Positions 7,919 to 17,156 of a stretch of DNA of 64,000 nucleotides are shown here, in pieces. Within the stretch, counting starts at the first letter, position 1, and each line of letters begins with the position of its first letter. The notes beneath the pieces were generated by a model. The model searched no databases and had not been told where the DNA came from. It worked only from the letters and a program-made list of their open reading frames with translations. The DNA comes from Labilithrix luteola (GTDB taxonomy: Bacteria > Myxococcota_A > Polyangia > Polyangiales > Polyangiaceae): contig NZ_CP012333.1 of assembly GCF_001263205.1 (NCBI RefSeq), positions 7,152,001 to 7,216,000 on the forward strand, written 5' to 3'. The translations under genes were made by a program, and so were the position numbers.

Positions 7919-9190
7919 ATGAATTGGAAATGGCTTCCGGTGGGCGTCGTGTCTCTACTCCTCGTCGCGTGCAGCAAGTCCGATGGGGACACCACCCGCT
8001 CATCGACGACGGGTAAGGATGAGGATCGGGGAATCGATGCCGCGCCACGGCCGCTCGCGGCGGATCCGACCTCTTGGCGAAAGACGGGTGACCTCACGAC
8101 GGCTCGATACGGACACACCGCGACGCTGCTCTCGGACGGGACCGTCCTCGTCGTCGGTGGCGAGAATGCCAAGCGTGCCATGATGGCGTCGGTCGAAATC
8201 TTCGACCCGCAGACGGAAACCTGGCGAGACGGACCATCACTGCCAGAGCCTCGCTCGAATCACGTGGCAGTGGCTCTGGTCGGCGGGAAAGTGCTCGTCG
8301 TCGGCGGGGGGAAGAACGCCCCCATCGGCCAGCCGCTCGGTGAGGGGGTGACCGCTTCGGCGCTTCTCTTCGATCCGGCCAGTGGCGCATTCAGCGCCAC
8401 GGGGCAGATGCATCACGCGCGGAGTCACTTTCGCGCCGTGCGCTTGCCGTCAGGGCAAGTGCTCGTTGCCGGCGGAGGTGGCGACGTGCAGGAGAGCCCA
8501 ACCGACTGCGCCGGCTCACCTTATTGCGGTCCCTTCGGCAAGGCCCAGGCGAGCGCAGAGATCTACGATCCCGCCTCCGGCGAATGGAGCGAGGTGGCGT
8601 CGATGGCAACGGCCCGTTACTCGTTCTCGATGACGGCGCTGTCCTCGGGGCGAGCGCTCGTCGTCGGTGGGGTCAATGCCCAAGCGGAAGGCTTTGCCAG
8701 TACCGAGCTCTATGATCCAGAGACGAACACCTGGTCGAACGGACCTCCTCTCGACTCGCCGCGCGAGCATCATTCGGCGACATTGCTCGGGACGGGGCGG
8801 GTCCTCGTGGCGGGTGGTAAGAATCCGAACGTGACGCCGCTCGCGAGCGTCGTGCTCTTCGATCCGGCCACGCCGTCTTGGACGGACACCCGCAAGCTCG
8901 CAAGCCCCCGCACCGTGCCGGGCCTGGTCGCGCTCGAGAGTGGCCACGCGCTCGTTGCCGGCGGGTTCGACCAGCTCGCGCAAGTCGCGGGGAAGCCAGC
9001 CTATGTCGACGAGGCGCTCATCTACGACGACACCACGAAGGGATGGTCGACCATCGCCCCGCTCGGAACCGGCCGTCTTTACCATTCGCTAACGCTTCTT
9101 GCCGATGGACGTGTGCTCGTCGTCGGCGGGCTCTCCGCGGAAGGGGAGCTGGCAACGTGTGAAGTCTCCGAGGCGACCGCGACACCCTAA
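7919..9190 (+). CDS. Kelch-repeat lipoprotein
   Basis: The signal peptide MNWKWLPVGVVSLLLVAC ends in a lipobox with Cys18, so the mature 405-residue protein is lipid-anchored. It contains seven kelch motifs, each built around a double glycine (VLVVGGENA, VLVVGGGKN, VLVAGGGGD, ALVVGGVNA, VLVAGGKNP, ALVAGGFDQ, VLVVGGLSA) and followed by a FDPxxxxW-type strand. This predicts one seven-bladed beta-propeller. Kelch propellers bind proteins or glycans and a few are oxidases; no active site was recognised. It appears monocistronic. Confidence 0.9.
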   Translation: MNWKWLPVGVVSLLLVACSKSDGDTTRSSTTGKDEDRGIDAAPRPLAADPTSWRKTGDLTTARYGHTATLLSDGTVLVVGGENAKRAMMASVEIFDPQTETWRDGPSLPEPRSNHVAVALVGGKVLVVGGGKNAPIGQPLGEGVTASALLFDPASGAFSATGQMHHARSHFRAVRLPSGQVLVAGGGGDVQESPTDCAGSPYCGPFGKAQASAEIYDPASGEWSEVASMATARYSFSMTALSSGRALVVGGVNAQAEGFASTELYDPETNTWSNGPPLDSPREHHSATLLGTGRVLVAGGKNPNVTPLASVVLFDPATPSWTDTRKLASPRTVPGLVALESGHALVAGGFDQLAQVAGKPAYVDEALIYDDTTKGWSTIAPLGTGRLYHSLTLLADGRVLVVGGLSAEGELATCEVSEATATP

Positions 9191-9256
9191 AACAGGCTCG
9201 CGTAGCGGCGTGTGCTCGTCGGCCCCTTGCGTGCCGTCGATCCGTGCGTTAGATAG

Positions 9257-9272
9257 TGAACCACATGGTTCA
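9257..9272. promoter_or_regulatory. Perfect inverted repeat over the ArsR-family start codon (likely operator)
   Basis: TGAACCA-CA-TGGTTCA is a perfect seven-base dyad with a two-base spacer. It covers the ATG at 9265 and the alternative GTG at 9256. Its position, across the start of an ArsR-type repressor operon, suggests the regulator's own binding site. Binding there would block transcription or initiation of translation. Confidence 0.65.
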
Positions 9273-9630
9273 GTATCAGCCGGCCCACCTCGATGCCTCG
9301 TTCGCCGCGCTCTCGGATGCCACCCGACGTGGCGTTTTGGAGCAGCTCGGACGTGCCGATGCTTCGATCACCGAGCTCGCCGACAAGTTCCACATGACCC
9401 TCACGGGCATGAAGAAGCACGTCGGCGTCTTGGAGGAGGCCGGCCTCGTCACCACGGAGAAGGTGGGGCGTGTGCGGACCTGCAAGCTCGGCCCGCGCCG
9501 CCTTGAAGAAGAGACGGCCTGGATCGAGAGGTACCGCCAGCTCTGGGCCGCGCGCTTCGATGAGTTGGACAACGTTCTCGAGGAACTGACACGCAAGGAG
9601 AAGGTCGATGGACGCAAGAATGGAAAATGA
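9265..9630 (+). CDS. ArsR-family winged-helix regulator
   Basis: This 121-residue protein has an ArsR/SmtB-type wHTH: FAALSDATRRGVLEQLGRAD, then ITELADKFHMTLTGMKKHVG and VLEEAGLVTTEKVGRVR. It lacks the metal-binding Cys motifs of arsenic or zinc sensors. It belongs to the subgroup found upstream of AHSA1/SRPBCC genes, and its 3' end overlaps that gene by 23 bases. I prefer ATG 9265 (MVQYQPAHLDA); GTG 9256 is possible. A perfect dyad over the start codon suggests autoregulation. Confidence 0.9.
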   Translation: MVQYQPAHLDASFAALSDATRRGVLEQLGRADASITELADKFHMTLTGMKKHVGVLEEAGLVTTEKVGRVRTCKLGPRRLEEETAWIERYRQLWAARFDELDNVLEELTRKEKVDGRKNGK

Positions 9631-10144
9631 GGCCGCCCCCATGAAGAACCCCACGACGTCGGAGCGGAAGTCCGACCGTGAGCTCGTCGTCACGCGAACC
9701 TTCAACGCCCCGGCGCGCCTCGTGTTCAAGGCGTGGACCACGCCCGAGCTGCTCATGCAGTGGTGGGCACCGAAGTCGTTTGGCGTGTCCATGATTTCCT
9801 GCGAAGTCGATGCTCGCGTGGGCGGGAGCTACCGCTTCGTGTTCGTGGTCGGCAACGACGCCTCGAAGCCCATGCCGTTCTTCGGCAAGTACCTCGAAGT
9901 AAAACCCCACTCGCGCCTCGTCTGGACGAACGAGGAAGGCGACGAAGGTGGCGCCATCACCACCGCGACCTTCGAGGAAAAAAGCGGCAAGACGCTGCTG
10001 ACCCTGCACGACCTCTATCCCTCGAAGGAAGCTCTCGACGCCGCCATCGCCTCCGGCAGCACGGGCGGAATGTGCGAGACGTGCAACCAACTCGACGAGC
10101 TCCTCGCCACGCTGGGCACGTCGGCCACGCCGGCCGCTTCCTGA
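9608..10144 (+). CDS. SRPBCC (AHSA1-like) domain protein
   Basis: The 178-residue product carries the AHSA1 version of the START-like fold: VVTRTFNAPARLVFKAWTTP, then LLMQWWAPKSFGVS, VDARVGGSYRFVF, and a C-terminal helix ending GGMCETCNQLDELLATL. The fold forms a hydrophobic cavity for small molecules, and the ligand is unknown. An in-frame ATG at 9623 (MENEAA) or the one at 9650 (MKNPTT) could be the true start, since the first residues are not conserved. The gene overlaps the ArsR-family gene and is presumably repressed by it. Confidence 0.9.
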   Translation: MDARMENEAAPMKNPTTSERKSDRELVVTRTFNAPARLVFKAWTTPELLMQWWAPKSFGVSMISCEVDARVGGSYRFVFVVGNDASKPMPFFGKYLEVKPHSRLVWTNEEGDEGGAITTATFEEKSGKTLLTLHDLYPSKEALDAAIASGSTGGMCETCNQLDELLATLGTSATPAAS

Positions 10145-10183
10145 CGTCAGCTCGGGAACGCCGCGAAAGAGCGTCCCCGCGAA

Positions 10184-10678
10184 CTAGAAAGGCCGCTGAA
10201 TCGGAGCTCCCGCTTCAGCGGCTTCCGTTAGCGCCGCGAGCATCTGGTCGATCACCTCGTCGCGGGTCTCTGGGATCAGTCCGTCGTCCGCAAGGTCGAG
10301 GGCATCGGAAGCCCACCACGCGAGCGATTGAAGCTTCCGGTCAGGAAGCTCGTCCGCTTGCGCGAGCCGATAGAGCGCCGAGGCGATACGGTCAGCGCGC
10401 GTGCGATCCTCGGCAAGCCCCTGCGCGAGCCGGTGCACCACTCTGCCGCGGACCCAATCGTGGTCAATGGCACCGGGAACCTCGCGAAGCGCACCCACGA
10501 CGTTCGGCTTATCGCTCGATCCCATCGTGGCTAGTTCGCACACCGACCAATGAGGCTGCTCTTCGGCCTCGATGACCGAGTGGGCCCACGCGACGACATC
10601 CGCCACGCTGACCGCGCCGATCTCGAGCGACGCGGCGAGTGCCTCGGCTTCGTTCCTGAGATTCTCGGACACCTTCAA
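10184..10678 (-). CDS. Conserved hypothetical protein (164 aa)
   Basis: The protein is helical and acidic, with Trp-containing segments (VVAWAHSVIE, SLAWWASDALDLADDG) and no signal peptide or membrane segment. The composition resembles cytoplasmic immunity-like or HEAT-like small proteins, but I cannot name a family. It stands alone and converges with the SRPBCC gene. A nine-base perfect hairpin overlaps its 3' coding end. Confidence 0.65.
   Translation of the reverse strand: MKVSENLRNEAEALAASLEIGAVSVADVVAWAHSVIEAEEQPHWSVCELATMGSSDKPNVVGALREVPGAIDHDWVRGRVVHRLAQGLAEDRTRADRIASALYRLAQADELPDRKLQSLAWWASDALDLADDGLIPETRDEVIDQMLAALTEAAEAGAPIQRPF
10192..10222. terminator. Hairpin between convergent genes
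   Basis: GCCGCTGAA and TTCAGCGGC form a perfect nine-base stem with a 13-base loop. It lies at the 3' end of the minus-strand gene 10184-10678, 48 bases beyond the stop of the plus-strand SRPBCC gene. It could terminate the SRPBCC transcript. No T run follows. Confidence 0.4.
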
Positions 10679-10742
10679 CCTACTTGCGAGGCCCCTCTCG
10701 GGTGACGAACTGGGGCCTCGGCTTGCTACGGCTTGCGGTTGG

Positions 10743-12119
10743 CTACTCTTGGGGATCGGTCTCTTCGATGGTCGGTGACACGAAGAGCACGTTCTGCTTT
10801 GCGCGATCGATCTTCACGAGCACCTTGAATTGCGACGTCTTCCCGTCACCATTCAGGTCGCCTCGCGCGATGATCTCGGCGCTCTCGCCGTCTTTCGCGG
10901 CTTTGACTTCGTATTGATAGTACTGCGGCGACGTCATTTCGAAGTGCAGCGGCGCCCAGGCCTTCCAATCGGCGGCCTGGGTCGTGACCTTCACGCCCTT
11001 CGGAATCGTCTTCGGCACGGCGGGGTACGAAACCAACTTCCGCTTCGCGCGTGGTTTCCCAGGCACGGGCTCGCTCTCCCAATTGGCGACCAGGTCTTTC
11101 GCGATTCGCCCGATCGTGTTCTTCGCTTCGGCCGACTTGGCGCTCGTCATGTAACTACGGACGCCGCCCACGGCTGCGGCTGCCAAGGCGCCAAGGTCGC
11201 GGCCTTGGTCGGCGGGCGACTCGACGAGCTCGAACGAACAGGCGAGCTGCTTGCCGTTGCGATCACAAGAGAGCGCCTTGCTCAGGCGAGCCCTCGTCGC
11301 ATCGTTCATCGATTTGTCTGCCGGGAGCATCGCCGAGAGCATTCCCTGGCCCTGCGCTACTTTCCCTTGGACCATCTTCGCGAACGATTCGTCCGGAAAC
11401 TCGATCGTGCCTCCAACGCGGAAACGTTCGTCCGACGCAAGGACGGAACCTTTCGTGATCATCCCGTCGTCCCCGCCGGACCAGACCAAGTATTCGTCCT
11501 TCGCGAGCTTGATGCGCGAGAGGCCCGCTCCGCTGCCTTTCCCGGCGAGCGCGCTCTCGACGAGTGCCTGCGGGCCATTCACCATGACTCCGGGCGCAAT
11601 CGCGAGAACGGCGTCGCGGTCGCTCCACGCGACATCGGCACCGGCAACCTTCGCCGGCGACTGCTTCTGGTCGGGGAGGAGTCGGACACACGCCTCGACG
11701 CGCTTCGTCGCCGCAGGATCGAATCGAAGGATGGTGAGGTCACCTTCGGAGCTGCTACCCATGGCGAACTCGCGCACGCCCGGAACGAGATCGTCGATGC
11801 ATTTGCGACTCTCGGCGGGAAGATCACCGGCGAGCCCGACGACGTTCTTGATGACGTTCGCACCGAGAGCGCTGCCGAAGAGTCCCTGCAAATCGGCATA
11901 CACGACGACCGTCGGATCAGCCCCGTAGGACCAATTCTTGACGAGTGCGTCCGAGGGCGAACGGCTCGGAGCGGCGTCGACTGTTTTCCCAGAGGCGACG
12001 ACGCCGCCATTCGAGCCATCCGAGCTACCTGACGGCGCGACGGGCGCGGACGGCGGAGCGCCACCGCCACAACCTACCAAAGCAAGAACGAACGCGAGTG
12101 CAGTTCTTCGATGAACCAT
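10743..12119 (-). CDS. Lipoprotein with a pilin-like C-terminal segment
   Basis: The signal peptide MVHRRTALAFVLALVGC has a lipobox at Cys17, followed by a Ser/Gly/Pro-rich linker. Residues 60-330 form an unrecognised domain that refers repeatedly to charged beta/alpha segments. The last 90 residues (YYQYEVKAAKDGES, then IIARGDLNGDGKTSQFKV) resemble the C-terminal beta-sheet of myxobacterial type IV pilins, with a Ca-binding-like DLNGDGK. There is no N-terminal pilin cleavage motif, so it is not a pilin itself. It appears monocistronic. Function is unknown. Confidence 0.75.
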   Translation of the reverse strand: MVHRRTALAFVLALVGCGGGAPPSAPVAPSGSSDGSNGGVVASGKTVDAAPSRSPSDALVKNWSYGADPTVVVYADLQGLFGSALGANVIKNVVGLAGDLPAESRKCIDDLVPGVREFAMGSSSEGDLTILRFDPAATKRVEACVRLLPDQKQSPAKVAGADVAWSDRDAVLAIAPGVMVNGPQALVESALAGKGSGAGLSRIKLAKDEYLVWSGGDDGMITKGSVLASDERFRVGGTIEFPDESFAKMVQGKVAQGQGMLSAMLPADKSMNDATRARLSKALSCDRNGKQLACSFELVESPADQGRDLGALAAAAVGGVRSYMTSAKSAEAKNTIGRIAKDLVANWESEPVPGKPRAKRKLVSYPAVPKTIPKGVKVTTQAADWKAWAPLHFEMTSPQYYQYEVKAAKDGESAEIIARGDLNGDGKTSQFKVLVKIDRAKQNVLFVSPTIEETDPQE

Positions 12120-12256
12120 GCGGGGAGACTAATGCGTCCCCGGCCAAGCGCGACGCGAATTGATACAACGCTCGAAAGCACTTCGCGGAGAGGCGCTCGG
12201 GCCCTCCTCCAAATAGGCTGAGGACGCGACCTGCGTGTTGCCCATCTAACCGCCCG

Positions 12257-12670
12257 ATGCTTTTCGTTTTGGTGGCGTGTTCCGGTGACGAAGCGGCGCC
12301 CGCCGTGGACTCCGGCAGAAGTAGCAGAAGGCGGAGTTACCGTCGCCTCGATTGTCCGCCGACGACTGGATGGTCGCACCGGCCGTGACGCTGGCCCCGG
12401 CCGCAAGCTACAACGCGACTTGGACAGCTAGCGCCGATGACCCGGCGTACCCCGACGGATACGAAGTCCGCGTCTTCCCGTCGGCGCCGACCCTGGCCAA
12501 CCTGAACGACAGCACGGTTGTTTGTCGACGGCCCACGAGGACGATCGCGGGACCTGCGCACCGCGGACTTGACGCCCTACAGGGGCAACATGGTCTGGGT
12601 CGCTTGGCGCAACAACAGCGACGACCAGTTCATACCCGTCGTGAACGACATCAAGGTGTTCTGCAACTGA
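12257..12670 (+). pseudogene. Broken cleaved-adhesin-type lipoprotein gene
   Basis: The pieces are spread over different frames. ATG 12257 gives MLFVLVACSGDEAAPAVDSG, a lipoprotein signal and linker. Next comes DDWMVAPAVTLAPAASYNAT, with YPDGYEVRVF, the cleaved-adhesin (choice-of-anchor J) beginning. After another shift the frame reads MVWVAWRNNSDDQFIPVVND, the typical end of that domain. At least two frameshifts and a shortened middle separate them. The domain is a beta-sandwich of surface adhesins. This copy cannot be translated intact. Confidence 0.65.
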
Positions 12671-13213
12671 GCGGACTCCGGCGCGCCCTCGAGGCACGGT
12701 CGCGATTCCTGCCGCTCATCACTTTGCCTGTGAGTGCCCGGTCTGCACAGCGGCGCACGAGGTCGTTCTTGCGACGGAGCGCAATCCTGCGGAGAGGGCG
12801 CTCCGATGCGTTGCAGCGTGAGCCAACCTTGGCATCTACCGATACTGGTTCGGCGTTCGATGGTGTGGGAGCGAGCCACACTCAATTTGAAGCATCATCC
12901 CCAGGGAGGATGTTCGAACGCACTGATGCGCGTGTAACGTCTGTCGCGAAAATTCGTTCGCGCAGCAGTTGCAATCACGAACTGCATCTGACCTGCCGGC
13001 AGCGTTCCGCCCGAGTATTTGCCGAAAAGACGATACTCCTGATCACTTTTGCTGGGGCACGAGCATCGGGTTCCGAATGCATCGAGCAGATGTAGGGAGG
13101 GGGCATCGTCTGCGGTGAGTATTGAGCTCTCGGCAATTCGCTGACCATTTCCGCCCGAGACGCCCGGCGAGTGGCTATTCGCTCGGCAGTCTCGAGCGAG
13201 ACGGAGAATTTAT
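12671..13213. other. Intergenic region with no recognisable gene
   Basis: Nothing convincing is seen on either strand. The base composition becomes less GC-rich towards the downstream protease fusion gene. The promoter of that gene must lie here, but I cannot place it. Confidence 0.4.
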
Positions 13214-15778
13214 ATGTGGACGAAGCAATTTTTCGGCATTGCGGCCTGCGCCGTAGCCGCTGGTACTACATCATGTTCTGACAAGGGCCCCTCCAGCAAT
13301 ATGGAGGAAGAAACCAAATCGGCTTCTGCGGCCATTATCAACGGCTCAATTGTTACCCAGAATCCGAACGGAATTGTCGCGGTATATCATAACTACTCGC
13401 GACCTTGCACCGGCACCTACCTCGGAAATCAATGGGTCGTTACGGCCCAGCACTGTGTGGAGGACGAAGGAAACTACCAGGGCGCGCCCGAGGTAATTCC
13501 AGCAGACTTGTTCGTCACTACTGCCCTATCGCCGGGCGCCGCAAGACCGTCGCCCGCGTCGTTGCAGCCCGGAACCTATTCAGCTGTCTCGCGGTACACG
13601 ACCTTCGATACCAAGAGGAATCCCTCTACAGGGTTCTACAATACCGACGTGGCACTGTTGCGGCTGACCGAACCGTTGGTTGGGGTCACGCCTGCCGGTC
13701 GCACCAATTTGAGCAATCTGCAGGGACAGCAACTGGCGTGTTACGGATACGGTCGCAATCAGCTGTTGGCGAATACACCCCCAGGTGATGCGACGAGCGG
13801 GGCCGGCACACTGCGCTCTGCGTCTCTATCGGTCATAGGTTTGGCGTCGTGGGATCTTGACCTCGGAATCAATTTAGGTCAGCAGATGATCTATCACGGG
13901 GACTCCGGCGGTCCGTGCTTTCTCCAAGGGCCTGGTGGACCAGAGCTAGTCTCCGTAGCGAGAAATGTTGACAGCAACGTGACGCCCACCCGCGCGACCG
14001 TTGTGTCGATCGCACGAGATACGCCTTGGTCGAACTGGCTCGACGCACCACCACGTGAAAGCTGCCGATCGGCACCGAGCATTCAAAAGGTGCGCAGTGA
14101 TCTTGCAAGCGCGTGGAAGAATGGCGACTCGACGTCAATTGCGATGTACCCCTCCAACGTGCTCGAAACGACCACGAGTCGAGTCGGATGGTTCGAACCA
14201 CCGAATCAGTTCACAGCCGGCGGATGGGCCGATTCGTCCAAGTATGCGGTCGGAGACTTCGACGGCGACGGTCGATCGGACGTTGCTACGCTATGGGAGG
14301 AACTGCGCAAAGGTACCATTGCCGTAAGGACGGCGAGCGGTGTCTCGTTTACCGTCGCGCAATGGTCGACCGGACAAGACTATTTCCGGAGTACCAGCCA
14401 GCTGCTCCCCGGAGACTTCACAGGGGACGGCATCGATGACCTAGCTATTGCCTACAACGACGGCAGTATGACGACAATCGCGGTCTATAGGTCATTCGGG
14501 TCGGCTACCGCGGGTTTCGCCGCTCCCGTGCGATGGGCGACTCGACAGCAGGGATGGGGCGATTCAGCCAAGTGGGCAGTCGGAGACTTTGACCGAGACG
14601 GTCGAGCCGATATTGCGACCGCCTGGAACAACGGTGGAAATGCTTCTATCGCGATTCGTCGTTCAATCGGCACGTCGCCGACGACGGGCTACTTCACGGT
14701 CGAGGACTGGACGCCTTCGGTTCCGGGAGGGTGGATTGACCGGAGTGAGCTGCTAGCGGGCGACTTCAACAACGACGGATTCACCGATCTCGTGACCATC
14801 TGGCCGAACGGTGGGCAGGTCGCAACTGCCGTATATTCGAGCCCCACGGGAGCCGCGCCCTTCGGTCTCAACCAATGGCCCACGTCAGGCGGCTGGATCA
14901 ACGACGTCGACTGGGCCGCGGGTGACTTCGACGGTGACGGTCGTACCGACTTGGCGACCGTCTGGAATCAATACGGTCAGAACACGTTGACGGTACGTCG
15001 CTCCGTTGGCACGTCCTTCGTTGCAGACCCGCCCTGGCAGTATCCCGCCGGAACATATGTAGATTCTACCCAGTGGTGCTCCGGCAAGTTCACATCGGTG
15101 GACGGCGGAATGGTCAATGGCACCGGAACGGATGTCGGTTGCGGCACTCGGGATTGTTGGAGCCTGAGCTCGCAGGTTGCTCCGTCCGGCGGGTACTACG
15201 TCAATCGTTGGGACGGTCACGCGTGGGCTCCTGCGCCCGGCGCGGGCGTTGCGATCGACTCTGGCCCCAATGGCCCATGGCTCGTGAACAATGCAGGCTT
15301 TATCTTCCGATGGAATGGCTCGGCGTGGACGAGCATTGCCGGTGGCGCGCGAGACATCAGCGTTGGAGCCGACGGCTCGGTTTGGATTATTGGCACGACG
15401 GCTGGCACGAGCGGGGGCTACGAGGTCTGGCGCTGGACCGGTTCGGCCTGGCAGAAGATGCCGGGGGCTGGTGTGGCGATCGATGTCGGACCAAGCGGGG
15501 TGCCTTGGCTAGTGAACAGCGAGGGCAAGATCTTCCGGTGGGACGGTGCCGCGTGGAACGAGATGGGCGGCCTCGCTCGGGATGTCGCCGTCGGTGCCAA
15601 CGGCTCCGTGTACATCGTTAGCCGGACGCCGAGGACTGACGGCGACGCGATCATGAAGTGGAATGGGGCGGGCTGGACCGAAGTACCTAGCAACGGTGGA
15701 CGCCGTATCACGGTCCGCCCGGATGGCACGCTGCTGGTCACGACGGCTTCGAACGCCCTGCGCGTCTTGAAGCCATGA
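13214..15778 (+). CDS. Lipoprotein: trypsin-like protease + FG-GAP repeats + tectonin propeller
   Basis: The signal peptide has a lipobox at Cys21 (TTSC). A chymotrypsin-like domain follows, with a mature-like N-terminus IINGSIV at residue 41, His80 in VVTAQHC, Asp145 in NTDVALL and Ser231 in HGDSGGP; the triad is complete. About residues 280-620 hold at least five FG-GAP/VCBS-type repeats (VGDFDGDGRSD, PGDFTGDGIDD, VGDFDRDGRAD, AGDFNNDGFTD, AGDFDGDGRTD). Residues 640-850 hold tectonin-type repeats (VNRWDGHAWAPAPG, then IFRWNGSAWTSI). The order suggests a surface-tethered protease with Ca-binding and glycan-binding propellers. Codon use is less GC-biased than neighbouring genes. Confidence 0.9.
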   Translation: MWTKQFFGIAACAVAAGTTSCSDKGPSSNMEEETKSASAAIINGSIVTQNPNGIVAVYHNYSRPCTGTYLGNQWVVTAQHCVEDEGNYQGAPEVIPADLFVTTALSPGAARPSPASLQPGTYSAVSRYTTFDTKRNPSTGFYNTDVALLRLTEPLVGVTPAGRTNLSNLQGQQLACYGYGRNQLLANTPPGDATSGAGTLRSASLSVIGLASWDLDLGINLGQQMIYHGDSGGPCFLQGPGGPELVSVARNVDSNVTPTRATVVSIARDTPWSNWLDAPPRESCRSAPSIQKVRSDLASAWKNGDSTSIAMYPSNVLETTTSRVGWFEPPNQFTAGGWADSSKYAVGDFDGDGRSDVATLWEELRKGTIAVRTASGVSFTVAQWSTGQDYFRSTSQLLPGDFTGDGIDDLAIAYNDGSMTTIAVYRSFGSATAGFAAPVRWATRQQGWGDSAKWAVGDFDRDGRADIATAWNNGGNASIAIRRSIGTSPTTGYFTVEDWTPSVPGGWIDRSELLAGDFNNDGFTDLVTIWPNGGQVATAVYSSPTGAAPFGLNQWPTSGGWINDVDWAAGDFDGDGRTDLATVWNQYGQNTLTVRRSVGTSFVADPPWQYPAGTYVDSTQWCSGKFTSVDGGMVNGTGTDVGCGTRDCWSLSSQVAPSGGYYVNRWDGHAWAPAPGAGVAIDSGPNGPWLVNNAGFIFRWNGSAWTSIAGGARDISVGADGSVWIIGTTAGTSGGYEVWRWTGSAWQKMPGAGVAIDVGPSGVPWLVNSEGKIFRWDGAAWNEMGGLARDVAVGANGSVYIVSRTPRTDGDAIMKWNGAGWTEVPSNGGRRITVRPDGTLLVTTASNALRVLKP

Positions 15779-15969
15779 CTCGCGGACGGCCAATCTAAGG
15801 TCGGAAAAGATTCGAACCGCCGCACCGTAGTGATGATCGGTGCGGCGGGCGGACTTTCGGTGTCGGAAGCCGTCGATGAGTGTGAGACACGCCGTGCGTG
15901 AGTTTAGTGAGCCGCGTCTGCCAGTGAGACCGCGGCCTCGGGCTTCGTGATCGAGGATTCGGTGAAACG

Positions 15970-16179
15970 TCAGCCGTCTGCTTGCCGAACGTTCCCCGGA
16001 AATCCGGCAGCGACAGCGCCATACCCCTCGCCGGAGAAGGGCTGCTGCCAGACGAGCTCTCCTGGGAGCGTGAGACATGCAACAGAGCCGAGCGCCGAGA
16101 CGATGAGTTGGCCTTGGTCGAAGAGCATCGTCGCGCCCCCCGATTTGATCTTCCCCAGCTTTGGTTCACGATGCCGCAA
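15970..16179 (-). pseudogene. C-terminal fragment of a PQQ-type beta-propeller protein
   Basis: The frame reads GGATMLFDQGQLIVSALGSV, then ACLTLPGELVWQQPFSGEGY and GAVAAGFPGN. This matches the last blades of PQQ-like propeller proteins, in which a FDxGxLxVxAxGxVxCL strand precedes W. It starts immediately downstream of the HExxH peptidase gene on the same strand, and only about 60 residues are present against more than 130 in the family. It is probably a remnant, but a short real gene is not excluded. Confidence 0.5.
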
Positions 16180-16197
16180 CCGCGTCGACGTGAGCGT

Positions 16198-17115
16198 TCA
16201 ACTCGAACTCGATCGGACTGAGTGGTCGGCGAGCGCCTGTTCGAACGCGGCGAGGAAGGTGGGATCGGCGGGTGGGCGCGCGTCGCCGAGGCGGCGGCGG
16301 ACCAGGAGGGCGAGGTTGTCGGCAAGGACTTCCTCGGGATGGATGGTGTACATCGAATTGCGCGCGATCTGTCGAGACCAGTCCGTCGCTTGCGGGTCGA
16401 GAAGAACGGGCGCGCCGCTGGCGTCGCGCACGACCGTGCCCGCCTGAGCGTCGATCTCGAGCAGCGTCGTGCGGACCACACCGAGCACCGACGTTCGCTC
16501 GAGCACGTCCGCGAGCGGTAGCGGGCAGGTGAGGAGAGGGACAACCGCGCGCTCCCCGAGTCGCAAGTAGTGGCCGAGCCCGTGTGCGTCGGGGTTCGTC
16601 ATCCGGCAGTCGTCGAGCTCGGGCGGCGGCGCGATCGGTCCAACCGGCGCGAAGCCGAGGAGACCGTAGGTCGCGTCGCGGAATGCTCGTGACGCACGGG
16701 ACGCAACGTGGAAGAGCTCGTGGGCGAGGAGGCGAAACGCGCGCTCACCTCGCAGGCTCCGGACGCGCGTTGCCGGCAGGACGATGGCGTTCGCCCGCGT
16801 ATACGCGTGATCGCGCTCCTCGCGGCCCGTCGTCTTCACGACCAGCACCTCCCGCGGGAGGAGGCCGCCGATCCCACGCGCGCCCTGCGCGACTGCGGCG
16901 ATTGCCTCCTCCCACGCCTCCGCTTCCTCGGCGGTGAAGTCGACCGCCTGCTCGCCGAGGAATTGCCGGAGCGTCGCGTCGTCGACCGGCGCGCTCGTGC
17001 GCATTCGGAAGGAGCGGTCGAAGCCGCCGAGCGCACGCGTGAAGTCATCCTCTGCTGCGAGGACCGCGCGGCCCTCGGATGCGCTCGCGAGTCTGAGAAG
17101 AGCCATCGCCACCAA
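16198..17115 (-). CDS. HExxH zincin-like peptidase-domain protein
   Basis: The 305-residue product has LLAHELFHVASRASRAFRDA with HELFH at residues 132-136, the zinc-binding HExxH signature, preceded by the helix FRLLA. A downstream ELDDC and a conserved DAHGLGHY follow. No signal peptide is present. The start is ambiguous: TTG 17115 is six bases after AGGAG, with GTG 17112 and ATG 17106 as alternatives. Part of its sequence is duplicated as a relic at 1338-1425. The substrate is unknown. Confidence 0.75.
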   Translation of the reverse strand: MVAMALLRLASASEGRAVLAAEDDFTRALGGFDRSFRMRTSAPVDDATLRQFLGEQAVDFTAEEAEAWEEAIAAVAQGARGIGGLLPREVLVVKTTGREERDHAYTRANAIVLPATRVRSLRGERAFRLLAHELFHVASRASRAFRDATYGLLGFAPVGPIAPPPELDDCRMTNPDAHGLGHYLRLGERAVVPLLTCPLPLADVLERTSVLGVVRTTLLEIDAQAGTVVRDASGAPVLLDPQATDWSRQIARNSMYTIHPEEVLADNLALLVRRRLGDARPPADPTFLAAFEQALADHSVRSSSS

Positions 17116-17156
17116 AGGATACTCCTGCGGGGCGAGCGTGGAGTGTAGACACGTGT

